A model generated the notes under the pieces. It had not been told where the DNA came from. It worked only from the letters and a program-made list of their open reading frames with translations, and searched no databases. A program made the position numbers and the translations under genes. A stretch of DNA of 6,041 nt from Clostridiales bacterium (lineage in GTDB: Bacteria > Bacillota > Clostridia > Christensenellales > CAG-138), in NCBI GenBank assembly GCA_009783775.1, contig WRCT01000118.1, forward strand, positions 1 to 6,041, in the 5' to 3' direction. Below, piece by piece: positions 1 through 4,980 of the stretch; the first letter of the stretch is position 1, and each line of letters starts with the position of its first letter.

Positions 1-118
1 CAAAAGCTGACCACTGACCACTGACCACTGATTATCATGCAAAAGCTGACCACTGACCACTGACCACTGATTATCATGCAAAAGCTGACCACTGACCACT
101 GACCACTGACCACTAATT
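1..118. repeat. 39-bp tandem repeat array with nested 7-bp units, upstream of ruvB
   Basis: Two identical 39-bp units (1-39, 40-78) are followed by a diverged 40-nt third unit (79-118). Each unit opens with CAAAAG, carries three copies of the 7-mer CTGACCA (four in the third unit) and ends in CTGATTATCATG; the third unit ends CTAATT and runs straight into the ruvB ATG. The array probably continues past the left edge of the window. There are no unique spacers between units, so it is a minisatellite-like repeat and not CRISPR. The same 7-mer family recurs in opposite orientation inside the next gene (about 1621-1653), which marks it as a dispersed repeat. No promoter or open gene is evident in this stretch. 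Confidence 0.95.
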
Positions 119-1138
119 ATGGAAGACCGCTTAATCTCCTCCTCCCTGTACGAGGAGGACACAAAAAACGAATACAGCCTGCGCCCGCACTTTCTGACCG
201 AATACATCGGGCAGGAAAATGTCAAGGAGCACATGGAGATCTACATCGCCGCGGCCAAAGCGCGCGGCGAATCGCTGGACCACGCCCTGCTCTACGGGCC
301 GCCGGGCCTGGGCAAGACCACGCTGGCGGGCATCATCGCCAATGAGATGGGCGTGTCGCTGCGCGTGACCAGCGGGCCCGCCATCACCCACGCGGGCGAC
401 CTGGCCGCCCTGCTTACGAACCTGTCGTCGGGCGACGTGCTGTTTATTGACGAGATCCACCGCCTGAATCCGAACGTGGAGGAGATCCTCTACCCCGCGA
501 TGGAGGACTTCGCGCTGGACATCATCATCGGCAAAGGCCCCTCCGCGCGCAGCATTCGTTTGGACCTGCCCCGCTTTACGCTGGTCGGCGCGACCACGCG
601 CATGGGCCTGCTCTCCTCGCCGCTGCGGGACCGTTTCGGTATCAAAGAGCAATTGGAACTCTACCATGTGGCCTCGCTCTGCGAGATCATCCGGCGCTCC
701 GCGTCGATTTTGCATATCTTTGTCGACGAGGAGGGCGCGCTGGAAATCGCCTCCCGCTCACGCGGCACGCCGCGTATCGCCAACCGCCTGCTGCGGCGTG
801 TGCGTGACTTTGCGCAGGTGCGCGGCAGCGGCGAGATCCATTTGCAGGCGGCGCAGGACGCGCTTTCCATGCTGCGGATTGACGAGCTGGGCCTGGACGC
901 GGTGGACCGCAAAATGCTGACCGCCATGATCGAGGTGTTCAAGGGCGGGCCGGTGGGCCTGGACACGATCGCCGCCTACACGGGCGAGGACGCGGGCACG
1001 GTCGAGGACGTCTACGAACCCTACCTGCTCAAGCTGGGTTTTCTGGCGCGCACGAACCGAGGGCGGATCGCACTGCCCGGCGCCTATGAACATTTGGGAA
1101 TAGATATTCCGCAACAACAATTGAAGTTGGAGGTCTAA
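119..1138 (+). CDS. ruvB: Holliday junction branch migration ATPase RuvB
   Basis: RuvB is the hexameric AAA+ motor that, with RuvA, drives branch migration of Holliday junctions during recombination and repair in the cytoplasm. The 339-residue length is normal for the family. The N-terminal block contains YSLRP and EYIGQ (about 19-32). Walker A is GPPGLGKTT (60-68) and Walker B is DVLFIDEIHR (106-115). Sensor 1 is GATTR (157-161), followed by SPLRDRFG, which should hold the arginine finger (about 167-174). Sensor 2 is GTPRIANRLLRR (216-227). The C-terminal winged helix carries the DNA-contacting ARTNRGR loop (310-316). The ATG at 119 gives the expected family N-terminus, and no better start is visible. 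It has no recognisable Shine-Dalgarno sequence, because the tandem array lies directly upstream. ruvA is not in view. The stop lies 2 bp before the next gene, suggesting co-transcription. Confidence 0.97.
   Translation: MEDRLISSSLYEEDTKNEYSLRPHFLTEYIGQENVKEHMEIYIAAAKARGESLDHALLYGPPGLGKTTLAGIIANEMGVSLRVTSGPAITHAGDLAALLTNLSSGDVLFIDEIHRLNPNVEEILYPAMEDFALDIIIGKGPSARSIRLDLPRFTLVGATTRMGLLSSPLRDRFGIKEQLELYHVASLCEIIRRSASILHIFVDEEGALEIASRSRGTPRIANRLLRRVRDFAQVRGSGEIHLQAAQDALSMLRIDELGLDAVDRKMLTAMIEVFKGGPVGLDTIAAYTGEDAGTVEDVYEPYLLKLGFLARTNRGRIALPGAYEHLGIDIPQQQLKLEV
1127..1134 (+). promoter_or_regulatory. ribosome binding site for the GTG-started coiled-coil gene
   Basis: TTGGAGGT lies within the last codons of ruvB, 6 nt before the GTG at 1141. 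This strong Shine-Dalgarno sequence supports the GTG as the true start and indicates that the two genes are read from one message. Confidence 0.85.
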
Positions 1139-1140
1139 CG

Positions 1141-1860
1141 GTGTTTGGAAAAAAGAAAAGGATCATAGAGGGGCAAAACAAAACCATCGCGGATCTGACG
1201 GTGCGGCTGCAGGCCGTCGAGGCCGAAAAGGCGGCGGCCGAGGAGGCACGGCGTCTCAAGGAAGAGACCCTTGCCCGCGTGCTGACCGAGGCGTCCGTGA
1301 CCGCGCAAAGAATCGTGGACGACGCGGACCAGCAGGCGGCGCAGACCTTGGGTGAGACCAAGCGCGAGACCGAAACGCTCATTGAAGTGGCCTACCAAAA
1401 CGCGCGCGACATCGTCATGGAGGCCGAGCAGCAGCAGCGTCAAAAGCTCGAGGACACCGAGCAAACCGTGCGCGACTATGCCGCGCTGCTTTCGCAGTAC
1501 AACGAGGTCATGAAGGAGAACGCGGCGCAAGCCGAGACCTTCTCCCGCCAGTACGCCGAACTCCTGCAAAAGATGATGACCGCCGTGCCGAACCTGTCGG
1601 GCGTGTCGCCGGTTGCTGTGGGCAGTGGTCAGTGGTCAGTGATCAGTGGGCAGCAGGAACCAACGGATGAACCGACCGAGATTGCGGATCAAGTCCGCAA
1701 TGACGAGGTGGTTGACGAACCCGAACCAACCGACGAACCCTCCGACGAGGAAGGCCAGCTCTGGAAGGTAAGCGACGTCACGAGCCGGACCGAGGACAGC
1801 GAAAAGATAGACGCCATCATCAACGCGATCGTAAACCGTCGCGGCGATTACGAAGGTTAA
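1141..1860 (+). CDS. coiled-coil protein with acidic linker and C-terminal amphipathic helix, function unknown (DivIVA-like in general form only)
   Basis: I cannot assign a firm family. The 239-residue protein has a short basic start (FGKKKR, 2-7). A long charged Ala/Glu/Gln/Arg-rich segment (about 8-148) should form an extended coiled coil. A low-complexity acidic linker (about 161-206, EPTDEP-type runs) follows. The tail SEKIDAIINAIVNRR (220-234) places I223, I226/I227 and I230/V231 on one face of a helix. There is no signal peptide or membrane segment, so it is probably cytoplasmic. Its form recalls DivIVA/GpsB-type scaffolds, but I do not see the canonical DivIVA N-terminal membrane-binding domain. 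Two dispersed repeats lie in frame in the linker (residues about 161-172 and 181-188). The gene sits 2 bp after ruvB and 13 bp before eutS. The short tail helix after a flexible linker resembles BMC encapsulation peptides, so a link to the shell is possible; this is inference. Confidence 0.85.
   Translation: MFGKKKRIIEGQNKTIADLTVRLQAVEAEKAAAEEARRLKEETLARVLTEASVTAQRIVDDADQQAAQTLGETKRETETLIEVAYQNARDIVMEAEQQQRQKLEDTEQTVRDYAALLSQYNEVMKENAAQAETFSRQYAELLQKMMTAVPNLSGVSPVAVGSGQWSVISGQQEPTDEPTEIADQVRNDEVVDEPEPTDEPSDEEGQLWKVSDVTSRTEDSEKIDAIINAIVNRRGDYEG
1621..1653 (-). repeat. in-frame copy of the CTGACCA-family repeat inside the coiled-coil gene
   Basis: Read on the minus strand this stretch is made of CACTGAC/CACTGAT units, the same 7-mer family as the array at 1-118. 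On the plus strand it is read through as GSGQWSVISGQ (residues 161-171) without breaking the frame. The Trp and Ser-rich residues are unlike the acidic, proline-rich linker that follows, which supports acquisition of a repeat. Confidence 0.85.
1681..1701. repeat. palindromic repeat, 8-bp stem, coding in frame
   Basis: ATTGCGGA (1681-1688) and TCCGCAAT (1694-1701) are perfect inverted copies around a 5-nt loop, TCAAG. The repeat is translated as IADQVRN within the acidic linker. From memory, sequences of this kind (ATTGCGGA...TCCGCAAT followed by GACG) occur as dispersed intergenic repeats in many bacterial genomes; that is recollection and not a search result. It is flanked by two near-identical 17-nt segments (1657-1673 and 1723-1739, 15 of 17 bases alike), each encoding EPTDEP. 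Confidence 0.8.
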
Positions 1861-1866
1861 GGGGGA
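1859..1866 (+). promoter_or_regulatory. ribosome binding site for eutS
   Basis: AAGGGGGA overlaps the TAA stop of the preceding gene and lies 7 nt before the ATG at 1874. It supports that start and operon-type expression. Confidence 0.8.
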
Positions 1867-1873
1867 CCATACC

Positions 1874-2218
1874 ATGGAAAAATTACAACGCATTATTCAG
1901 GAATATGTGCCGGGCAAGCAGGTCACGATCGCGCACATCATACCCAATCCGGACGAATCCCTGTACCGCAAGCTGGGTGTCGTGGGCGAACAGAGCGGCG
2001 CGCTGGGCATTCTGACCATCACGCCCAGCGAGGGCGCCATCATCGGCGCGGACGTGGCCGTCAAGGCGGCGCCGGTCGAGATCGTGTTCGTGGACCGTTT
2101 CTCCGGCTCGCTCGTGCTGTCGGGCTCCACGTCGGCGGTCGAGGCCTCCGTGCGCGAGGTCCAGGCCGTGCTGGAAAAGACCATGGGCTTTACGCCGACC
2201 GTCGTCTCAAGATCATGA
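1874..2218 (+). CDS. eutS: bacterial microcompartment shell protein, EutS/PduU type
   Basis: EutS is a hexamer-forming BMC-domain shell protein with a permuted fold, known from ethanolamine-utilisation compartments. The 114-residue protein matches remembered E. coli EutS (111 residues) along its length: IIQEYVPGKQVT (7-18), the SGALGILTITPSEGA core (41-55), IGADVAVKAA (57-66), and VDRFSGSLVLSG (73-84). By eye, G42 aligns with E. coli Gly39, the residue associated with the bent EutS hexamer. The gene overlaps the downstream eutP-like gene by 4 bp and follows the coiled-coil gene by 13 bp. No signature enzyme, pore-forming EutL/EutM or pentamer EutN gene is in the window, so the compartment it serves cannot be named. 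PduU is the close alternative; the short N-terminus favours EutS. Confidence 0.93.
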   Translation: MEKLQRIIQEYVPGKQVTIAHIIPNPDESLYRKLGVVGEQSGALGILTITPSEGAIIGADVAVKAAPVEIVFVDRFSGSLVLSGSTSAVEASVREVQAVLEKTMGFTPTVVSRS

Positions 2219-2649
2219 AACGCGCCCTGCTCATCGGCAAAAGCGGCTGCGGCAAGACCACGCTGGCCAACACCCTGGCCGAGCGGACGGGGGAGAGCCG
2301 CAAGACGCAGTCCGTTGAGGTCATCGGCGACCTGATCGACACACCGGGCGAGTACTTAGAACGCAAGCCCTTCTTCAAGGCGCTGACGGTCACGGCCATG
2401 GACTGCGACTGCGTGATGATCCTCTTGGACTGCACCGACGCGCAGATCAGCATTCCGCCGCTGATCGCGGGTATCTTCGGCCGTCCGGTCGTCGGCGTGG
2501 TCACCAAGATCGATCTCGCCGAAAACGAGCGCGTCTTAAGCGACGCGGCGGACAACGTGCGTATGTCGGGCGCCTGGCCCGTCTTTCGCGTAAGCAGTGT
2601 GAGTGGCGAGGGCCTCGAGGAATTAAAGGCATATTTGGGCAGCCCCTAA
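2215..2649 (+). CDS. eutP: EutP/PduV-family P-loop GTPase
   Basis: This family comprises small Ras-like P-loop proteins encoded with BMC operons; PduV has been reported to associate with the compartment surface and its intracellular movement, while the exact role of EutP is uncertain. The 144-residue protein shows the G1 loop GKSGCGKTT (8-16), KTQSVEV as the G2 region (30-36), G3 DTPGEY (42-47), G4 TKID (97-100) and a G5-like SSVSGEGLEEL (127-137). All nucleotide-binding motifs are intact. The start overlaps the eutS stop as ATGA, without an obvious Shine-Dalgarno sequence, so translational coupling is likely. The last residues, GSP, and the TAA stop lie inside the left arm of an inverted-repeat element (2636-2653), so the native C-terminus may have been a little different. 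Confidence 0.92.
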   Translation: MKRALLIGKSGCGKTTLANTLAERTGESRKTQSVEVIGDLIDTPGEYLERKPFFKALTVTAMDCDCVMILLDCTDAQISIPPLIAGIFGRPVVGVVTKIDLAENERVLSDAADNVRMSGAWPVFRVSSVSGEGLEELKAYLGSP

Positions 2650-2802
2650 AACTATCGGCGCGCAGATTTGCCGTGAGTTTGGCCGCAGTTCGAAGGCGAA
2701 AAACGTAGCACTAGCCGGCAGCCCTACTGCGAGGCTTTTTGTCAAAGAAATGTGGTCAAAGGCGCGGTGAAGATGTGTGCCCAGAGTTTTAGGGGCTGCC
2801 CA
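2636..2802. mobile_element. 167-bp inverted-repeat-bounded element, MITE-like (inferred)
   Basis: The arms 2636-2653 (TGGGCAGCCCCTAAAACT) and 2785-2802 are perfect 18-bp inverted copies around a 131-bp interior. The left arm covers the last three codons and the stop of the eutP-like gene. The interior encodes nothing convincing but holds a probable intrinsic terminator (2713-2740). I see no clear target-site duplication just outside the arms (left ends CATATT, right begins CCAAAATT), so transposition is unproven. Alternatives are a long-range RNA hairpin or a degenerate dispersed repeat. Confidence 0.6.
2713..2740 (+). terminator. probable rho-independent terminator after the eutP-like gene
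   Basis: AGCC (2713-2716) pairs with GGCT (2733-2736) and GCAG (2718-2721) with CTGC (2727-2730). There is a small internal loop (G versus GA), a CCCTA apical loop and a run of T at 2736-2740. The stem is interrupted and the T tract short, so strength is uncertain. Its position, between the end of the ruvB-eutP block and the pgk promoter, fits a transcription stop. Confidence 0.6.
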
Positions 2803-2812
2803 CCAAAATTAG

Positions 2813-2832
2813 CTGTTGACAATTGGCAACAG
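2813..2832. promoter_or_regulatory. 20-bp near-palindrome overlapping the pgk -35 box, candidate operator
   Basis: CTGTTGACAATTGGCAACAG is palindromic except at one symmetric pair (positions 5 and 16 of the 20-mer). It covers the -35 hexamer and most of the spacer of the pgk promoter, where a bound repressor would block RNA polymerase. The half-sites loosely recall Rex (TTGTTAA or TTGTGAA), but the central spacing is two bases too long, so I assign no regulator. Confidence 0.5.
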
Positions 2833-2843
2833 ATCGTTACAAT
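2816..2843 (+). promoter_or_regulatory. sigma-70/sigma-A-type promoter for pgk
   Basis: A perfect -35 TTGACA (2816-2821) and a -10 TACAAT (2838-2843) are separated by 16 bp in an AT-rich pocket of otherwise GC-rich DNA. Transcription should begin near 2850, giving a leader of about 50 nt. It is expected to drive pgk and probably tpiA and gpmI. Confidence 0.85.
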
Positions 2844-2847
2844 ATAT

Positions 2848-2869
2848 ACGGGCGGCTTTGGCCGTCCGT
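2848..2869 (+). promoter_or_regulatory. hairpin at the predicted 5' end of the pgk mRNA
   Basis: ACGGGCGGC (2848-2856) pairs with GCCGTCCGT (2861-2869) as a 9-bp stem containing one G-U pair, around a TTTG loop. The stem begins at or within about 2 nt of the predicted transcription start. No T run follows, so it is not a terminator. A 5'-terminal stem-loop can protect mRNA from decay; that role is inferred. A 10-bp palindrome, CGTTATAACG, overlaps its end (2867-2876). Confidence 0.6.
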
Positions 2870-2885
2870 TATAACGTGAAATTAC

Positions 2886-2892
2886 AGAGGAG
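2886..2892 (+). promoter_or_regulatory. ribosome binding site for pgk
   Basis: AGAGGAG lies 8 nt upstream of the ATG at 2901, with an A-rich spacer, and fixes the start. Confidence 0.9.
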
Positions 2893-2900
2893 CAAATAAA

Positions 2901-4091
2901 ATGGCTAAAAAGACGATCGAAGACATCAACGTGCGCGGCAAACGCGTACTGGTTCGGGTGGATTTTAACACGCCCCTGACCGAGGACCGGCAGAAGGTCG
3001 CCGACGACAAGCGTATCACGGCCGCGCTGCCCACGATCCAATACCTGCTGGCCGAGGGCGCGAAGGTCATTCTGGTCTCGCACCTGGGTCGGCCCAAGGG
3101 CGTGGTCAACCCGCAGTTTTCTCTGGCGCCCGTGGCGGCGCGGCTCTCCGAGCTGCTGCCCGACACCAAGGTCGTCATGGCGCAGGATACGGTCGGCGCA
3201 AGCGCGAAAGCCGCGATCGCGGCGATGGCGGGCGGCGAGATCGTATTGCTCGAGAATGTGCGTTTTCATAAGGAAGAGACTGCGGGCGACCCCGCTTTCG
3301 CCAAACAGCTGGCGGATTTGGCCGAGCTCTATGTCTCCGACGCCTTCGGCACCGTGCACCGTGCGCACGCGTCCACGGCGGGCGTGGCGGCCTATCTGCC
3401 TGCGGTGGCGGGTTATCTGATCGGCAAGGAACTCGGCGTGATGGGCGAGGCCTTAAACAACCCCGCGCGTCCCTTCGTCGCCATTTTGGGCGGCGCGAAG
3501 GTGGCGGACAAGATCGCCGTCATTCGCAACCTGCTCGAGAAATGCGACAGCCTGTTGATCGGCGGCGGCATGGCCTACACCTTCCTCAAGGCACGCGGCG
3601 AGGGCATCGGCAACTCCATTCTGGACGCGGACAGCGTGGGCCTGGCGGCCGAGCTGATGGCCGAGGCCAAGGCGCGCGGCGTCAATCTCATGCTGCCGGT
3701 GGACGACGTCGTCGCGGCGGAGTTTTCGGCGGACGCGGAATACAAAACCGTCTGCTGCAACGAGATTCCCGACGGCTGGTGCGGCATGGACATCGGCGAA
3801 AAGACCGCCGAGCTCTTCGCCAAAGTGATCGAGGACGCCAAGACCGTCATCTGGAACGGGCCGATGGGCGTGTTCGAAATGCCGAACTTCTCCAAGGGCA
3901 CAAGGCGCATTGCCGAGGCCTGCGCGGCCTGCGCGGGCATTACGATCATCGGCGGCGGCGACTCCGCGTCGGCGGTCAAAAAGCTGGGCCTGGCCGACAA
4001 AATGACCCACATCTCCACGGGCGGCGGCGCCTCGCTGGAGTTTCTGGAAGGCAAAGACCTGCCCGGCGTAGCGGTTTTGAACGATAGGTAG
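2901..4091 (+). CDS. pgk: phosphoglycerate kinase
   Basis: This enzyme transfers phosphate from 1,3-bisphosphoglycerate to ADP, an ATP-forming step of glycolysis, as a cytoplasmic monomer. The 396 residues match the bacterial family length. N-terminal substrate-binding motifs are VRVDFNTP (18-25) and SHLGRPKG (60-67), with LLENVRFHKEE (116-126) and SDAFGTVHRAHAS (146-158). The nucleotide-binding C-terminal domain has ILGGAKVADKI (195-205), WNGPMGVFE (318-326), IIGGGDSASAVKK (349-361) and HISTGGGASLEFLEGK (370-385). All key motifs appear intact. The gene has its own promoter and starts a glycolytic block with tpiA and gpmI. A gap gene, which often precedes pgk, is absent here. Confidence 0.98.
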   Translation: MAKKTIEDINVRGKRVLVRVDFNTPLTEDRQKVADDKRITAALPTIQYLLAEGAKVILVSHLGRPKGVVNPQFSLAPVAARLSELLPDTKVVMAQDTVGASAKAAIAAMAGGEIVLLENVRFHKEETAGDPAFAKQLADLAELYVSDAFGTVHRAHASTAGVAAYLPAVAGYLIGKELGVMGEALNNPARPFVAILGGAKVADKIAVIRNLLEKCDSLLIGGGMAYTFLKARGEGIGNSILDADSVGLAAELMAEAKARGVNLMLPVDDVVAAEFSADAEYKTVCCNEIPDGWCGMDIGEKTAELFAKVIEDAKTVIWNGPMGVFEMPNFSKGTRRIAEACAACAGITIIGGGDSASAVKKLGLADKMTHISTGGGASLEFLEGKDLPGVAVLNDR

Positions 4092-4100
4092 TGGGCCGCG

Positions 4101-4204
4101 TAGGGGCGATTATCAATCGCCCGCCTAACCAACGTAGCCGTAGGGGCGATTATCAATCGCCCGCCTAACCAACGTAGCCGTAGGGGCGATTATCAATCGC
4201 CCGC
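4101..4204. repeat. 40-bp tandem repeat with hairpin core between pgk and tpiA
   Basis: Two identical 40-bp units (4101-4140, 4141-4180) are followed by a partial copy that keeps the first 24 bp (4181-4204). Each holds an 8-bp stem, GGGCGATT paired with AATCGCCC, around an ATC loop (4104-4122, 4144-4162, 4184-4202). The units fill most of the 141-bp gap between pgk and tpiA. No T run follows any stem, so they are not classical terminators. Messenger RNA from the operon could fold into three consecutive hairpins here, as REP-type repeats do. The motif looks like a dispersed genomic repeat family. Confidence 0.92.
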
Positions 4205-4220
4205 AAAATAACGAAAGAAT

Positions 4221-4230
4221 GAGGGAAAGA
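4221..4230 (+). promoter_or_regulatory. ribosome binding site for tpiA
   Basis: GAGGGAAAGA, with its GAGGG core at 4221-4225, lies 7 nt from the ATG at 4233. It follows the last repeat unit and supports independent translation initiation of tpiA. Confidence 0.8.
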
Positions 4231-4232
4231 GC

Positions 4233-4979
4233 ATGAGAAAACCAATCATCGCAGGCAACTGGAAAATGAACAACAACCCCGACGAGGCCGTGGCGCTGGC
4301 AAAGGCCCTGATCCCGCTCGTGGCGAACGCCAAGGCGGAGGTCGTGCTCTGCCCGCCCTTTGTGGACCTGGTCGCGGTCGGCGCCGCCATCCGCGGCACT
4401 AACCTGCAGCTCGGCGCGCAAAACGTGCACTGGGCAAGCAGCGGCGCCTATACGGGCGAGATCTCCGCAAGTATGCTCAAAGCGCTGGGCGTGAGCCACG
4501 CCATCATCGGGCACAGCGAGCGCAGGCAGTACTTCGGCGAGACCGACGAGACCGTCAACCAACGTTCCGTTGCCGCTTTGGCCGCAGGCCTGACCCCCAT
4601 CATCTGCGTGGGCGAGAGCCTGCAGCAGCGTGAAGAGGGCGTGACCGACGCGGTCGTCACCGTGCAGACCGTGGCCGCGCTCAAGGGAATGTCCGCCGCA
4701 GATGTGGAGAAAGTCGTCATCGCCTACGAGCCCATCTGGGCCATCGGCACCGGCAAAACCGCTACTTCTCAGGACGCGAACGACACAATCAAAGTCGTGC
4801 GCAGCGCGATCGCGGGCGTCTACGGCGCGGCGCTGGCCGAGAAGGTGCGGATCCAATACGGCGGCAGCATGAACGCGAAAAACGCCACCGAGCTCATGGC
4901 CATGCCCGAGATCGACGGCGGCCTGATCGGCGGCGCGAGCCTCAAAGCCGAAGACTTCTCGAAAGTCGTGAACTTCTGA
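4233..4979 (+). CDS. tpiA: triosephosphate isomerase
   Basis: This enzyme interconverts dihydroxyacetone phosphate and glyceraldehyde 3-phosphate, as a cytoplasmic TIM-barrel dimer. The 248 residues are typical. Active-site residues are present: N9 and K11 in AGNWKMN (7-13), H94 in IIGHSERR (91-98), and E166 in AYEPIWAIGTGK (164-175), which also contains the flexible loop 6. The phosphate-binding YGGSM (209-213) and GGLIGGASL (229-237) complete the site. It lies 141 bp after pgk, across the hairpin repeats, and 1 bp before gpmI. No terminator or new promoter is evident in the gap, so the three genes are probably one transcript. Confidence 0.98.
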   Translation: MRKPIIAGNWKMNNNPDEAVALAKALIPLVANAKAEVVLCPPFVDLVAVGAAIRGTNLQLGAQNVHWASSGAYTGEISASMLKALGVSHAIIGHSERRQYFGETDETVNQRSVAALAAGLTPIICVGESLQQREEGVTDAVVTVQTVAALKGMSAADVEKVVIAYEPIWAIGTGKTATSQDANDTIKVVRSAIAGVYGAALAEKVRIQYGGSMNAKNATELMAMPEIDGGLIGGASLKAEDFSKVVNF

Positions 4980-4980
4980 A

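Noticed and set aside
1..118. CRISPR array
   Set aside because: The units are contiguous direct repeats with internal 7-bp repetition and no unique spacers, and no cas genes are nearby.
1141..1860. Assignment as canonical DivIVA
   Set aside because: The conserved DivIVA N-terminal lipid-binding segment is not seen; only the general coiled-coil character is shared.
2740..2745. Minus-strand TTGACA as a second promoter inside the inverted-repeat element
   Set aside because: No acceptable -10 hexamer lies 16-18 bp downstream on that strand, and no minus-strand gene is there to serve.
2813..2832. Rex redox-repressor site
   Set aside because: The half-sites are only similar, and the gap between them is 6 instead of the usual 4 bases.
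2742..3368. Minus-strand open frame from the pgk coding region through its promoter
   Set aside because: It crosses the pgk promoter and leader and mirrors conserved pgk codons, so it is a shadow of pgk.
4104..4202. Hairpins as rho-independent terminators after pgk
   Set aside because: The stems are followed by GCCTAACC or GCAAAATAAC and not a T run, and the same hairpin is repeated in tandem.
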